Notes: a model not told the origin generated them from the letters alone. A stretch of DNA of 64,000 nt from Pectobacterium punjabense (GCF_012427845.1 NZ_CP038498.1:4526001-4590000); one strand, 5' to 3'; positions 20,308 through 31,840 are shown, counted from the stretch's first letter. Numbers and translations: made by a program.

Positions 20308-21057
20308 TTAAGCCTTTTCTTTTTTAAGAAAAATCCTTCTGATATATTTGTGATAATATTTTATCACATAATAAAAAGGTTGTTTTTTTATTACTCCCAT
20401 TTGATATTTTTCTTTTTCATTTAACAGCAATAATCTTTCAGTCTCTATGGAAGACAGCGATTTATCAATATCATATGCCTTGACTAGTTCTTTATTCAAC
20501 GCATAAACCTTTAATAAAGATACTTGATAAAACCATAGCCATGCATCAGCCACTAATATTATAGGATTATTTATCCGTATGAGTTTTTTAGCAGCTTTGC
20601 TCGAGATAATATATCCATGAGTACATGATGCATTATAGACCTCATAAAAAAAATAATCTTGGGTGATATTTATTTTTCTATTAGTAAATCTTAATCCTGA
20701 AGGATATAATAAAAAAACATCTCCTTGTCTCTTATTTTTAATATTTGAAAACTGTCTTAAAAACACATTAATATCTTGGGGGATTTCGACATCATCTTCT
20801 AAGATGAGAGCGTAATCGATGTTATCATCTAATATTTTTTTATATATTTTTTGATGGCTCAAGGCACAACCTATTTCGCCCTTAGAAAGATAATTAATAC
20901 TAATATGATGGATCTTTGATCTCAACTCACTGTTACTTAGCTCTCTGCCATCAACTGCATTAATTATTTCGTAATCAAGTTTAGCTTTTATGCATTCATC
21001 CTGTATCTGATCTCTTTTATTTTTATCTCTTTCCAAGTTTACTACAAATGTCTTCAT
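20308..21057 (-). CDS. GT25 family LPS glycosyltransferase
   Basis: A 249-residue GT25 protein (LgtB/Lex2B/LpsA-type). Hallmarks are the start MKTFVVNLERDKNKRD, the segment GEIGCALSHQKIYKKIL, and the EDD metal site at residues 87-89 in ALILEDDVEIP. Such enzymes usually add galactose or glucose to lipooligosaccharide. It is the only gene between waaQ and coaD on the minus strand, so it cannot be part of the RfaH-dependent transcript and must have its own promoter near 21060-21140. That arrangement suggests separate acquisition. Confidence 0.82.
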   Translation of the reverse strand: MKTFVVNLERDKNKRDQIQDECIKAKLDYEIINAVDGRELSNSELRSKIHHISINYLSKGEIGCALSHQKIYKKILDDNIDYALILEDDVEIPQDINVFLRQFSNIKNKRQGDVFLLYPSGLRFTNRKINITQDYFFYEVYNASCTHGYIISSKAAKKLIRINNPIILVADAWLWFYQVSLLKVYALNKELVKAYDIDKSLSSIETERLLLLNEKEKYQMGVIKKQPFYYVIKYYHKYIRRIFLKKEKA

Positions 21058-21143
21058 GGTAATTACCTTATGATAATATTAATTGGCTAGCGTATATCAA
21101 TAACAATGAAAAAATCAAGAATAACTTACACCATAGGTGTAGT

Positions 21144-21908
21144 ATGAATAAAAAGTTATCTATAATAATCATCACAAAAAATGAATCCGAACTCATAACA
21201 GAGTGCCTGCAATCTGCCAATTGGGCAGATGAGATCATTATCGTAGATTCTGGCAGCACTGATTCTACGGTAGAAATAGCTCGTCAATATGGTGCTAGAG
21301 TCTATCAACACAATGACTGGCAGGGATATGGCAAACAAAGGCAACGAGCACAGAGCTATGCCAGTGGAGACTATATCTTTTTCATTGATGCTGATGAAAG
21401 AGTAACCCCTGAACTACGTCAATCCATTGAAAGCGTGCTACTCAACTCCAATCTAGACGATAAAATCGTCTACTCTTGCGCGCGACAAAATCTCTTTCTT
21501 GGCCGCTTTATGAAACATAGCGGTTGGTATCCCGATAAAGTAATACGACTCTACGCAAATCATCACTACCAGTATAATGACAACCGCGTACATGAATCAT
21601 TGGATTATGGTGATGCTCCTATTCAGCATTTATCTGGAGATCTTAAGCATTTAACCTGTCGTAATTTTTCGGCATTCCAAGAAAAACAGTTACGTTATGC
21701 TTCTGCGTGGGCAAAAGAACGTTATGAAAAAGGTAAATCTTGCAGTTATATTGCGATATTTACTCACACCATTTTCTCATTTTTAAAAACGTGGATATTC
21801 AGAGCGGGTTTTTTAGATGGAAAGCAAGGATTGTTGCTCGCATTTGTCAATGCTCAGTATACCTTTAACAAATACACCGAACTGTGGTCACTAAATAACA
21901 ACAAATAA
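21144..21908 (+). CDS. waaE: LPS core beta-1,4-glucosyltransferase WaaE
   Basis: A 254-residue GT2 enzyme with [14 protein letters not shown] at the N-terminus, DSGSTD at residues 35-40, DADE at 82-85 and the WaaE-typical stretch [19 protein letters not shown]. In Klebsiella, Serratia and Proteus, WaaE adds glucose to Hep I, replacing the phosphate-rich core of E. coli; that role is transferred here by family. In those genera it also lies close to waaA and coaD. Here a GT32-like gene is inserted between them. Confidence 0.88.
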   Translation: MNKKLSIIIITKNESELITECLQSANWADEIIIVDSGSTDSTVEIARQYGARVYQHNDWQGYGKQRQRAQSYASGDYIFFIDADERVTPELRQSIESVLLNSNLDDKIVYSCARQNLFLGRFMKHSGWYPDKVIRLYANHHYQYNDNRVHESLDYGDAPIQHLSGDLKHLTCRNFSAFQEKQLRYASAWAKERYEKGKSCSYIAIFTHTIFSFLKTWIFRAGFLDGKQGLLLAFVNAQYTFNKYTELWSLNNNK

Positions 21909-21998
21909 AGCGAAATATATTTCCCATAAAATATAAATTAAATTTTAAAATCATCAATAGATATATTTTTTATTTTTTTAAAAACCAAGGACGACACA

Positions 21999-22862
21999 GT
22001 GATGAAAATACCTAAAAAAATCCATCAAATATACACTAAAGGCATACATGAGTTGCCTGAAGAAATATTAGCATCTATAGATAACCTGAAAAAAATAAAT
22101 CCTGAATGGACATATTTTTTTTATGATGAAAATAAAATATTAACATATATAGAAAATCATTACGGGAAAGAAGTGCTGAGTCTCTATTTAAATATAGATC
22201 CTAAGTATGGTGCAGCCAGAGCTGATTTATTTCGCTATCTATTGATTTATATCGAAGGCGGTGTTTATCTGGATATTAAAAGCTCATGTTTGATCCCACT
22301 TAACGATGCCATTGCAGAAGATTGTGAGATACTGCTATGCAGTTGGGATAATAAAGCATGTGGCTGTGATAAAAATATGGGGATACACAAAGAGTTAGAT
22401 TTCTTAAAATGTGGCGAATACCAACAATGGAACATAGCCTCAGTACCTAGGTCTCCTTATATAAAATCTGCAATAGATGAAGTTATTCATAGATTAAAAA
22501 TTTACAAACCCTGGATTTACGGTGTAGGAATGAAAGGCGTGCTAAATACTACAGGCCCAGTTCCATTTTCTATTGGTATTGAAAAAATCAACAAAACCGA
22601 ATTCTTCTACCATGAAGAAAACCATCGAAACATCGGATTAAAATATCGTAATGTTACCGATGATATAATAAGAAAGTTTAACAGTAATCATTACAGTAAG
22701 CTAAAAGACTCCATTGTTATGCTAGAAGGGAAAGATAAATTATATTATAGATTATGGTTATTACTGGTTTACCCACTACAGCGGCTAAAGAAAAACATTA
22801 TTAATGAAAGCAAAAGCGTAATAAGAAAAATAAAACGTATCTTCTGTGAAAAATCCCAATAG
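21999..22862 (+). CDS. GT32/OCH1-like glycosyltransferase
   Basis: A 287-residue protein of the sugar-binding-DXD (Gly_transf_sug) type. It has KIPKKIHQIYTKG at the N-terminus, WTYFFYDEN, and the core YGAARADLFRYLLIYIEGGVYLD (Asp75 and Asp92). The second position of the usual DxD is a lysine (LDIK), which differs from the textbook YLDTD form but may be a subfamily trait. A basic C-terminus would favour the membrane surface. It is probably an outer-core or LPS modification enzyme. It interrupts the usual waaE-waaA neighbourhood. Confidence 0.75.
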   Translation: MMKIPKKIHQIYTKGIHELPEEILASIDNLKKINPEWTYFFYDENKILTYIENHYGKEVLSLYLNIDPKYGAARADLFRYLLIYIEGGVYLDIKSSCLIPLNDAIAEDCEILLCSWDNKACGCDKNMGIHKELDFLKCGEYQQWNIASVPRSPYIKSAIDEVIHRLKIYKPWIYGVGMKGVLNTTGPVPFSIGIEKINKTEFFYHEENHRNIGLKYRNVTDDIIRKFNSNHYSKLKDSIVMLEGKDKLYYRLWLLLVYPLQRLKKNIINESKSVIRKIKRIFCEKSQ

Positions 22863-23091
22863 CTACAAACGTCTTATAAATCAAGGTCCGGGCAGATAGC
22901 ACAGTTGGCTCTTCTAGTTCGTTCGATTGACTGTTTAATCCGAACGCTATCCAATAGCCACAGCCATGTACGTATCTGTCCGCATTTTTTAGGAAATGCG
23001 TCAGAGGAATAAGTGCATCCGTTTTACAAATAGCCTTATCCTCACGAACCCGATAAAATCCCCCCAGCGATAACCGATAACAGTAGATCTT

Positions 23092-24369
23092 ATGTTACAA
23101 ACTCTCTACACCATCATCCTGTACCTCATCCAACCGTTGATTTGGCTTCGCCTGTGGCTTCGTGGCCGCAAGGCACCTGCTTATCGTCGGCGTTGGGGTG
23201 AACGCTACGGTTTTTGTGCAGAGAAGGTTAAACCAGACGGTATCATGCTGCATTCGGTCTCAGTGGGTGAAACATTAGCAGCCATTCCTTTAGTGAGAGC
23301 ATTGCGTCATCGTTATCCTAATCTGCCGATCACGGTAACGACAATGACACCCACTGGCTCTGAGCGCGTGCGTTCCGCTTTTGGTGACACGGTCTATCAC
23401 GTTTATCTGCCTTATGATTTACCTTGTGCCCTGAAACGTTTTTTTGATCAGGTTCGTCCAAAAATCGTCATCATTATGGAAACCGAACTATGGCCAAATC
23501 TGATCGCGGAGCTGCATAAACGCGAAATTCCGCTGGTCATTGCCAATGCTCGGTTATCAGAACGCTCTGCGGCGGGTTACAAAAAGATCGGTAAGCTAAC
23601 GCGTCATATCTTGCAACGTATCACGCTCGTCGCCGCACAAAATCAGGAAGACGGGAATCGATTTATCGATCTTGGTCTGAAACGCTCAAGCCTGAAAGTA
23701 ACCGGTAGCCTCAAATTTGATATTTCCGTTACACCGGAGCTAGCCGCCCGAGCGATCACATTACGCCGGCAATGGGCACCGCACCGCCCAGTATGGATAG
23801 CGACCAGTACGCATGAAGGTGAAGAAGCAATCGTTCTGGCCGCACATCGCCAGTTGCTTAGTACCTACCCCGATTTATTGTTGATTCTCGTTCCTCGCCA
23901 CCCAGAACGTTTTTCTACCACACAGGTGTTGGCAGAAGATTTGGGATTCACCTACACCTTGCGCAGCAGTGGTGAACAGCCTTCTGCGAACACTCAAGTG
24001 GTCATTGGTGACACCATGGGTGAGCTGATGCTGTTGTACGGCATCGCCGATTTGGCCTTTGTCGGTGGAAGTTTGGTTGAGCGAGGCGGACATAATCCGT
24101 TAGAAGCGGCAGCTCATGCTATCCCAGTATTGATGGGGCCACACACGTTCAATTTCAAAGATATCTGCAACAAACTAGACCAGGCTGACGGGCTGATTAC
24201 CGTTACCGATGCAGACTCACTTGGAAAAGAAGTAGGGAAACTGCTCGCTGACGAAGACTATCGCCTCTACTATGGCCGACACGCCGTGGAAGTGTTACAT
24301 CAAAACCAAGGCGCACTACAGATGCTGCTAACGCTACTGGAACCTTATTTACCCCAGAGAACCCAGTGA
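23092..24369 (+). CDS. waaA: 3-deoxy-D-manno-octulosonic acid (Kdo) transferase
   Basis: A 425-residue GT30 enzyme that adds two Kdo residues from CMP-Kdo to lipid IVA, an essential step. It has the N-terminal membrane anchor (LYTIILYLIQPLIWLRLWLRG), the HSVSVGET acceptor-site motif, METELWPNL, and the C-terminal FVGGSLVERGGHNPLEAAAH donor motif. It is 39 bp upstream of coaD, the usual enterobacterial arrangement. Base composition returns to the backbone level from this gene on. Confidence 0.97.
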   Translation: MLQTLYTIILYLIQPLIWLRLWLRGRKAPAYRRRWGERYGFCAEKVKPDGIMLHSVSVGETLAAIPLVRALRHRYPNLPITVTTMTPTGSERVRSAFGDTVYHVYLPYDLPCALKRFFDQVRPKIVIIMETELWPNLIAELHKREIPLVIANARLSERSAAGYKKIGKLTRHILQRITLVAAQNQEDGNRFIDLGLKRSSLKVTGSLKFDISVTPELAARAITLRRQWAPHRPVWIATSTHEGEEAIVLAAHRQLLSTYPDLLLILVPRHPERFSTTQVLAEDLGFTYTLRSSGEQPSANTQVVIGDTMGELMLLYGIADLAFVGGSLVERGGHNPLEAAAHAIPVLMGPHTFNFKDICNKLDQADGLITVTDADSLGKEVGKLLADEDYRLYYGRHAVEVLHQNQGALQMLLTLLEPYLPQRTQ

Positions 24370-24396
24370 AACAGTGACCACCGAGACAGTGAATGA

Positions 24397-24897
<501 letters not shown>

Positions 24898-24902
24898 AGA
24901 CA

Positions 24903-25892
24903 TTATTTTTTCTTTGAAAATAGATAAACAGTAAGATTAAAACGTAGGGCATACCAAAAATCATTAAATGAGCCCATTTCCTTGAATAAATTCCCACCAA
25001 TGCCAGTAGCAATAAATTTCTGGGCTAACTGTTTCCGAATGGAATGAGATGATATTTTTTTACGCAAAAGCCCAAACAAATGGCGACTCTCTCGGTTTGC
25101 ATGACGAATTAATGCTTTATTTAAAATAGCGTTGTCTTTTTTTCGATGAGCAAGAGCAATCAGGCCATGCATGATATCAATATAACTGTTTGCTCTACGT
25201 GATATTTTCTCAATCGACACTGATTTTGTTATCGAATTCGTATTACCGATTCGATAACCATAACCTACCTTTTCACAGAAGCCCACTCGTTTAGCAACCA
25301 GCGCTAAATTCGCCGTCCATAGAATGTCTTCATGCATCATATCTGGAATAAAACTTAATTTATTCAATGATATGACATCATGGCGTATTAGCTGCAACCA
25401 TGCAAAGTGGCACCATTCATTATTTCTTACACTACGAATGATCCATTCATCTCCGCTCATTACCTCATCCCATGGCTGCTTTGTTTGAATAGGCTCTTTT
25501 ACTTCCTGTTCTGGATTTTCATTAAACTTAAAACCATTGCCTATCAATAGATCAAGGCGTTGTTCCTTGGCTTTTTCAAGCCATGTCGATAGCGTACTTT
25601 TTTCCAACCAGTCATCACCATCAACGAATGCAATCCACTCGCCACTGGCGTGTCGAATCCCTGTGTTTCTCGCTTCAGACAACCCTTTATTCTCTTGACT
25701 GACAATAATCAAATTTGTAGCCGACTTGCCTATCTCATTCAATTTCAGAAGGCTGCCATCTGTGGAACCATCATTTATCGCAATAACTTCAAAAGCGACA
25801 TTATCCTGGGCAAGCAAAGACGAAAAAAGAGGCTCGATATACTCTTCACAGTTATAAATAGGAACAATGACGCTAATATCCACACGACTCAT
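24903..25892 (-). CDS. GT2 family glycosyltransferase
   Basis: A 329-residue GT-A enzyme. The N-terminus ISVIVPIYNCEEYIEPLFSSL, AINDGSTDGS at about residues 39-48 and the DGDDWLE metal site near 91-97 are the standard GT2 signatures. The C-terminus is basic (FSKKK). It is the last glycosyltransferase of the LPS region but is transcribed toward coaD, away from mutM. It may act on LPS core or on another surface glycan; the sugar is unknown. Confidence 0.85.
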   Translation of the reverse strand: MSRVDISVIVPIYNCEEYIEPLFSSLLAQDNVAFEVIAINDGSTDGSLLKLNEIGKSATNLIIVSQENKGLSEARNTGIRHASGEWIAFVDGDDWLEKSTLSTWLEKAKEQRLDLLIGNGFKFNENPEQEVKEPIQTKQPWDEVMSGDEWIIRSVRNNEWCHFAWLQLIRHDVISLNKLSFIPDMMHEDILWTANLALVAKRVGFCEKVGYGYRIGNTNSITKSVSIEKISRRANSYIDIMHGLIALAHRKKDNAILNKALIRHANRESRHLFGLLRKKISSHSIRKQLAQKFIATGIGGNLFKEMGSFNDFWYALRFNLTVYLFSKKK

Positions 25893-25945
25893 AATGTCCT
25901 CTAAAGCACCTTATATTTAAGCGAAAAAAGCTAAATTAAACAATA

Positions 25946-26755
25946 TTAACGCTGACAACGGCGGCAAAAGAATGTGCTACGCTGCCCATGTTTCGCGGTT
26001 TCTATTGGTGTTCCACATGTTCGGCAAGGTTCACCGTTGCGGCCATAGACCCGCAACTCCTGTGCGAAATAGCCAGGCTTGCCATCTGATTGCAAAAAGT
26101 CACGCAGCGTCGTGCCACCCTGCTCAATCGAAAGCTGTAACACCTGTTTAATCACGTGCACCAAGACGGCTGCATCATTCTCATTTAGCGATCCGGCCGT
26201 TCTATCAGGGTGGATACCCGCAGCAAACAGCGATTCACTCGCATAAATATTGCCTACGCCAACGACCACTTTGTTATCCATAATCCACTGTTTTATAGAC
26301 GTTTTTTTATTTCGTGACGCCTGATAGAGATAATCTGCGGAGAATTCTGACTCTAATGGCTCCGGCCCTAGATGTGCCAATACCGAGCAAGTTTCTATAT
26401 TATCCGTCCACAGCCAGGCGCCAAAACGCCGGGGATCGGTGTAACGCAGCACTTTACCGCTGTCCATCACCAAATCAACATGATCGTGCTTTTCTGGTTC
26501 GCTATATTCCGGCAATACCCTCAGGCTACCAGACATACCAAGGTGCACGATAATCCAGCCACGCGTAAGCTCAATCAGCAGGTATTTTGCCCGTCGACGC
26601 ACGCTTAGCACTGGCTCATCGCTTAGTGAGAGAACCTCAGCCGATATCGGCCAGCGCAGGCGCGTATTCCTCACTTCTGCATAAAGGATGGTATGACCAA
26701 CGAGATAGGGTGAAATTCCCCGACGACTGGTTTCAACCTCAGGTAATTCAGGCAT
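25946..26755 (-). CDS. mutM: formamidopyrimidine-DNA glycosylase
   Basis: A 269-residue bifunctional glycosylase/AP lyase that removes 8-oxoguanine and FaPy lesions. After removal of Met, the catalytic Pro and Glu are in [13 protein letters not shown]; the lysine-containing RRRAKYLL loop and the C-terminal zinc finger [20 protein letters not shown] with a final CRRCQR are complete. It lies downstream of rpmBG on the same strand, beyond a strong terminator. Confidence 0.97.
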   Translation of the reverse strand: MPELPEVETSRRGISPYLVGHTILYAEVRNTRLRWPISAEVLSLSDEPVLSVRRRAKYLLIELTRGWIIVHLGMSGSLRVLPEYSEPEKHDHVDLVMDSGKVLRYTDPRRFGAWLWTDNIETCSVLAHLGPEPLESEFSADYLYQASRNKKTSIKQWIMDNKVVVGVGNIYASESLFAAGIHPDRTAGSLNENDAAVLVHVIKQVLQLSIEQGGTTLRDFLQSDGKPGYFAQELRVYGRNGEPCRTCGTPIETAKHGQRSTFFCRRCQR

Positions 26756-26933
26756 GTGCGTCTCCTGATAAAGGTGGCTACATTAGCATAAACAACAGGA
26801 TACCATCTGTGATGGCCCCCAAAACAGGGGATACGGCGGGAAACAACGCTATCGCTGACATATTTTACCCACAGCGATTAAAACAAATCAGTTAAGACAA
26901 ATCGACACGTGCCTGACAGACAACTGCCAAAAA

Positions 26934-26957
26934 AAAACCCAGCCTTGGCTGGGTTTT
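26934..26957 (-). terminator. Rho-independent terminator after rpmG
   Basis: An inverted repeat AAAACCCAGCC-TT-GGCTGGGTTTT with T-rich or A-rich flanks on both sides lies 18 bp beyond the rpmG stop codon. Read on the minus strand, the stem is followed by a long T run, so it should end the rpmB-rpmG transcript and separate it from mutM. Confidence 0.92.
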
Positions 26958-26974
26958 TCATAAAGGAGCAAAAA

Positions 26975-27145
<171 letters not shown>

Positions 27146-27153
27146 TCAGTTCC

Positions 27154-27411
<258 letters not shown>

Positions 27412-27627
27412 TCAGCTCGAGCTTCGTATAGGGTTTGGCCGCCTCGTCAGGCTTTAGAGCCCATCTCAGCAACTTCACTGAAAAGACTCTGTCATCAGGA
27501 TAAACCTGCTGAGATAGGCTCTTAACGCCACACCCAAGATTCTCAAAGGTGGCGTAGTATACGCTCTGAAGCGTAAGTGCTCAAGTCCCGAACAGCTAAA
27601 GATCCCATTGGATCGCGGAAATATCTG

Positions 27628-28293
27628 TTAAATCCAGCCACGCTCGGCAAAAGAAACGTATTCGCCATGCCCAATGACTAAATGATCGAGCACGCGGATC
27701 TCCATTAACAGGCACGCTTTGACAATCTGTTCGGTTATCGCACGGTCAGCCTGACTCGGCTCCGCTTTTCCCGACGGGTGATTATGCGCCAAAATCAGCG
27801 CGGCGGCATTCGCCTTTAGCGCTTCACGCACAATTTCACGCGGGTGTACTTCCACGCTGTTAATCGTACCAACAAACATCTCCTGATGGCGAATAACATG
27901 GTGTTGATTATCCAAAAACAGGACTAAAAAAACCTCGCGCTCACGTCGCGACAGTAGCAACTGCAAATATTGACCGGTCGCTGCCGGGTTTAGCATCGCG
28001 TCCTCTTTTGCCAGGCGAGAGAAAAACAACCGCCTCGACAGCTCTGCTATCGCCTTAAGCTGCGTATATTTTGATATTCCTACGCCTTTGGCGCTATGAA
28101 ACGCAGACTGCTCGGCCGTCATCAGTTGATATAACGACCCAAATTGCACCAACAAACTTTCTGCCAGTTGCATCACATGCATACCGGGTAGCCCTGTGCG
28201 TAAAAAAATCGCCAGCAGTTCGGCATCCGTCAGCGATTCCGCCCCTAAACGCACCAGTTTTTCACGCGGTGCCAATCCCTTTTCCCAACCCAT
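27628..28293 (-). CDS. radC: RadC family JAB-domain protein
   Basis: A 221-residue protein with an N-terminal helix-hairpin-helix-like region and a C-terminal JAB1/MPN domain. The metal-binding signature is present as [19 protein letters not shown] together with an upstream glutamate. The original link of RadC to DNA repair has been questioned, so the function remains open. It is divergent from coaBC across about 190 bp and matches the E. coli gene order. Confidence 0.95.
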   Translation of the reverse strand: MGWEKGLAPREKLVRLGAESLTDAELLAIFLRTGLPGMHVMQLAESLLVQFGSLYQLMTAEQSAFHSAKGVGISKYTQLKAIAELSRRLFFSRLAKEDAMLNPAATGQYLQLLLSRREREVFLVLFLDNQHHVIRHQEMFVGTINSVEVHPREIVREALKANAAALILAHNHPSGKAEPSQADRAITEQIVKACLLMEIRVLDHLVIGHGEYVSFAERGWI

Positions 28294-28482
28294 CAGCCTC
28301 TCCCTGTACCGCTCGACGGCATCATGTCACACCGGCAAAAATAGGACGATATCGCCGATAAAAGGCTGCGAGGTGCCTCGCAATCTTCTCAGGGAAACCC
28401 TGGCAACGACCTTAAGGTTCTTATCTGACCGCAAGGTTATGGTAAAATGATGCCTCTTAGGACTTTTAATCGGACCATGATG

Positions 28483-29724
28483 ATGACGGAATTTTCCAGC
28501 CTGAATGCACTCTCCGGCAAACGAATCGTACTGGGTATCAGTGGCGGTATTGCTGCGTACAAGTGCCCGGAACTGGTACGGCGCCTGCGCGATGGCGGTG
28601 CCGATGTACGGGTTGTCATGACATCTGCCGCTAAAGCTTTCATCACGCCACTGACGCTACAGGCTGTCTCTGGCTATCCCGTATCAGACGACCTGCTCGA
28701 CCCCGCGGCAGAAGCCTCAATGGGCCACATCGAGTTAGGAAAATGGGCTGATTTAGTCATTCTTGCCCCAGCCACCGCCGATCTGATTGCCCGCGTCGCC
28801 GCTGGCATGGCAAACGACCTGCTGACCACCCTTTGCCTCGCAACGTCTGCCCCTATCGCCGTCGTCCCTGCGATGAATCAGCAGATGTATCGCGCAGAGC
28901 CCACGCAAGACAACCTGCGCACGCTGGCGGCAAGAGGGCTACCAATCTGGGGGCCGGATAGCGGCAGTCAGGCGTGTGGCGATGTTGGACCGGGTCGAAT
29001 GATCGACCCGATGGACATTGTTAGGCTGGTGCAGCGTCATTTTTCTGCCATCCACGATCTGCAACATCTGAATATTCTGGTCACCGCTGGGCCGACGAGA
29101 GAAGCACTGGACCCGGTGCGCTTCATCTCTAACCACAGTTCCGGAAAAATGGGCTTTGCTATCGCACAGGCCGCTGCCGCTCGTGGCGCTAACGTCACAC
29201 TAGTAAGCGGCCCAGTCTCGCTTGTTACACCGCAAGGCGTCACGCGTATTGATGTCGGCAGCGCGCTGGAGATGGAGCACGCGGTGATGGAACGCGCAAC
29301 ACAGCAGCACATTGTTATCGGCTGTGCTGCGGTTGCAGACTATCGCGCCAAACATATCGCTGATGAAAAGATTAAAAAACAGAATCAGCAGGGTGATGAA
29401 ATGACTCTCACCCTGGTCAAAAATCCAGATATCATCGCTGGTGTCGCAGCCATGACAGAAAATCGTCCTTATGTTGTCGGGTTTGCTGCCGAAACCCAGA
29501 ATGTGGAAGAATACGCCCGGCAGAAACTGGCGCGTAAAAAACTGGACCTGATTTGCGCGAACAACGTCTCTCTTTCCGGGCATGGTTTTAACAGTGAAAC
29601 CAATGCGTTACATCTTTTTTGGCATGATGGAGACACCGCGTTGCCGCAGTGCGACAAACGTCTTCTTGGCCAAAAATTAATCGATGAGATTATCAGCCGT
29701 TATGATGAAAAAAATCGACGTTAA
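28483..29724 (+). CDS. coaBC: bifunctional phosphopantothenoylcysteine decarboxylase/synthetase
   Basis: A fusion enzyme (Dfp) that makes 4'-phosphopantetheine from phosphopantothenate and cysteine. The N-terminal CoaC flavoprotein domain shows [10 protein letters not shown], the catalytic-His region [10 protein letters not shown] and PAMNQQMY; the C-terminal CoaB domain shows [21 protein letters not shown] and the AAVADYR and KIKK segments. In-frame ATG codons at 28447, 28477, 28480 and 28483 are possible; 28483 ([17 protein letters not shown]) fits the family best. Its 3' end overlaps dut by 23 bp. Confidence 0.95.
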   Translation: MTEFSSLNALSGKRIVLGISGGIAAYKCPELVRRLRDGGADVRVVMTSAAKAFITPLTLQAVSGYPVSDDLLDPAAEASMGHIELGKWADLVILAPATADLIARVAAGMANDLLTTLCLATSAPIAVVPAMNQQMYRAEPTQDNLRTLAARGLPIWGPDSGSQACGDVGPGRMIDPMDIVRLVQRHFSAIHDLQHLNILVTAGPTREALDPVRFISNHSSGKMGFAIAQAAAARGANVTLVSGPVSLVTPQGVTRIDVGSALEMEHAVMERATQQHIVIGCAAVADYRAKHIADEKIKKQNQQGDEMTLTLVKNPDIIAGVAAMTENRPYVVGFAAETQNVEEYARQKLARKKLDLICANNVSLSGHGFNSETNALHLFWHDGDTALPQCDKRLLGQKLIDEIISRYDEKNRR

Positions 29725-30160
29725 GATTGTTGACCCACGTGTTGGACAACAATTCCCGTTACCAACCTATGCTACTCCGGGTTCTGCCGGGCTCGATCTG
29801 CGTGCCTGTCTGGATCAGGCGATTGAACTCAAAGCAGGAGAAACCACCCTGATTCCAACCGGGCTGGCGATTCACATTGCCGATACCGGACTGGCGGCGG
29901 TTATTCTGCCTCGTTCTGGGCTAGGCCATAAGCACGGCGTGGTGCTGGGGAATCTGGTTGGTCTGATCGATTCCGACTATCAAGGGCAACTCATGGTTTC
30001 CGTCTGGAACCGGGGTCAACAATCGTTTACGGTTGAACCGGGCGAACGCATCGCGCAGATGGTTTTTGTGCCCGTCGTTCAAGCTGAGTTTAATCTGGTC
30101 GAAGATTTCGTCGGCAGCGAACGTGGAGAAGGCGGCTTCGGCCACTCCGGCCGTAGCTAA
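29702..30160 (+). CDS. dut: dUTP diphosphatase
   Basis: A 152-residue trimeric dUTPase that hydrolyses dUTP to dUMP and keeps uracil out of DNA. The five conserved motifs are visible: [47 protein letters not shown] and the C-terminal arm [10 protein letters not shown]. Start at ATG 29702 (MMKKIDVKI) equals the E. coli start. It overlaps the end of coaBC. Confidence 0.97.
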   Translation: MMKKIDVKIVDPRVGQQFPLPTYATPGSAGLDLRACLDQAIELKAGETTLIPTGLAIHIADTGLAAVILPRSGLGHKHGVVLGNLVGLIDSDYQGQLMVSVWNRGQQSFTVEPGERIAQMVFVPVVQAEFNLVEDFVGSERGEGGFGHSGRS

Positions 30161-30288
30161 CGCGCTCCAGCCACCCTGTAGTGTAAAAAATTCATATAAG
30201 CCACAGCGCCGCCTATCCAAAAGGAAATGGCGACTGTGGCGCTAACGGGTGCTTGTCAGTCAAATATTTAGCAAGGGTCTTTTCAGAC

Positions 30289-30885
30289 ATGGCAGAAAAA
30301 GAAAATACGAAAAGGAATCGCCGCGAGGAAATTTTGCAGGCGCTGGCGCAGATGCTGGAATCCAGCGACGGTAGCCAACGCATCACCACGGCAAAACTAG
30401 CTGCGAACGTCGGCGTGTCCGAAGCAGCGCTCTACCGGCATTTTCCCAGTAAAACGCGGATGTTTGATAGCCTGATTGAATTCATTGAGGATAGCCTGAC
30501 CACCCGTATTAACCTGATTCTGCAAGACGAAAAGGAAACGTTTAATCGTCTTCGTCTGATTTTGCTGCTGATTTTAGGGTTTGCAGAACGGAATCCTGGT
30601 CTGACTCGCATCATGACGGGTCATGCGCTGATGTTTGAACAAGATCGCTTACAGGGGCGAATTAACCAACTGTTTGAGCGTATTGAATCGCAATTGCGTC
30701 AGGTATTGCGCGAGCATAAGCTACGTGATGGCAAAGGTTTCCAGCATGACGAAACGCTGCTGGCTAGCCAACTGTTAGCGTTTTGCGAAGGGATGTTGTC
30801 GCGCTTTATTCGCTCTGAGTTCCGCTATCGTCCGACGCAGGAATTCGATACCCGCTGGCCGCTGCTGGCTGCGCAACTCAACTAA
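30289..30885 (+). CDS. slmA: nucleoid occlusion factor SlmA
   Basis: A 198-residue TetR-family protein that binds specific chromosomal sites and blocks FtsZ assembly over the nucleoid. The helix-turn-helix lies at about residues 28-55 ([21 protein letters not shown]), followed by [18 protein letters not shown]. The start at 30289 ([16 protein letters not shown]) matches the family; the upstream extension to 30253 does not. It converges with pyrE. Confidence 0.97.
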
Positions 30886-30935
30886 ATGCGGTTTATCGCA
30901 CCGCACTTTAGATTGCACAATACCTTAAATAGACA

Positions 30936-30965
30936 GGATTCCGCCAGATGTTCCTGACGGAATCC
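30936..30965. terminator. hairpin between slmA and pyrE
   Basis: The stretch GGATTCCG...CGGAATCC forms an eight-base-pair stem around a roughly 14-nt loop, between the convergent slmA and pyrE genes. The 3' flank is taattt on the plus strand and only weakly T-rich, so it may end either transcript but is not a textbook terminator. Confidence 0.6.
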
Positions 30966-30977
30966 TAATTTACAACG

Positions 30978-31619
30978 TTAAATCCCGTACTGCTCACGAT
31001 AGTCTTTCACCGCATCCAGATGCGCCGCCATTTCTGGTTTTTCTGCCAGATAAGCGATCAAATCCGTCAGCGTAATAATCGAAATCACCTTGCACTGATA
31101 ATCACGTTCAACTTCCTGAATCGCAGACAAATCAGCACGACCGCGTTCCTGACGATCCAACGCAATCATCACACCCGCCAGCGTCGCGCCGTGCGCACCG
31201 ATGATCTCCATCGACTCGCGAATCGCCGTACCCGCCGTGATCACATCATCCACCAGCATCACGCGACCCTGCAATGGGCTGCCGACCAGACTGCCGCCCT
31301 CACCATGGTCTTTAGCTTCTTTGCGATTAAAGCAGTAAGGCAGGTCACGATCGTGGTGTTCTGCCAGCGCTACCGCTGCGGTGGTGGCAATAGGAATACC
31401 TTTGTAAGCTGGCCCGAACAGCAGATCGAACTCCACACCAGAATCAACCAAAGCTTCGGCATAAAAACGCCCCAGTAAGGCCAAATCGCGCCCGGTATTA
31501 AACAGCCCGGCGTTAAAGAAATAGGGACTGATACGCCCGGATTTCAGCGTAAACTCGCCGAACTTCAATACCTGCTTGCTGAGTGCAAACTCAATAAACT
31601 GGCGCTGGTAGGCTTTCAT
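30978..31619 (-). CDS. pyrE: orotate phosphoribosyltransferase
   Basis: A 213-residue enzyme that joins orotate with PRPP to give OMP in pyrimidine synthesis. The PRPP-binding motif [16 protein letters not shown] and the catalytic loop [12 protein letters not shown] are clear. It lies 221 bp downstream of rph; that spacer holds an attenuator-like hairpin right after rph and a roughly 140-bp repeat element, giving pyrE an unusually long leader. Confidence 0.97.
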   Translation of the reverse strand: MKAYQRQFIEFALSKQVLKFGEFTLKSGRISPYFFNAGLFNTGRDLALLGRFYAEALVDSGVEFDLLFGPAYKGIPIATTAAVALAEHHDRDLPYCFNRKEAKDHGEGGSLVGSPLQGRVMLVDDVITAGTAIRESMEIIGAHGATLAGVMIALDRQERGRADLSAIQEVERDYQCKVISIITLTDLIAYLAEKPEMAAHLDAVKDYREQYGI

Positions 31620-31668
31620 TACTGCATCTCCTCGTCTTACGGATTAATCATGTTGTTGAGTAATTTAT

Positions 31669-31811
<143 letters not shown>

Positions 31812-31816
31812 AAAAA

Positions 31817-31832
31817 GCGACCAATTGGTCGC
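31817..31832 (-). promoter_or_regulatory. putative pyrE attenuator (intrinsic terminator after rph)
   Basis: A perfect palindrome GCGACCAATTGGTCGC lies 9 bp after the rph stop and, on the minus strand, is followed by six T residues. In E. coli the rph-pyrE leader uses such a terminator: when UTP is scarce, RNA polymerase pauses, ribosomes finishing rph follow closely and prevent the hairpin. The tight spacing to the rph stop here fits that model, which I transfer by homology. Confidence 0.75.
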
Positions 31833-31840
31833 TTATAAAA

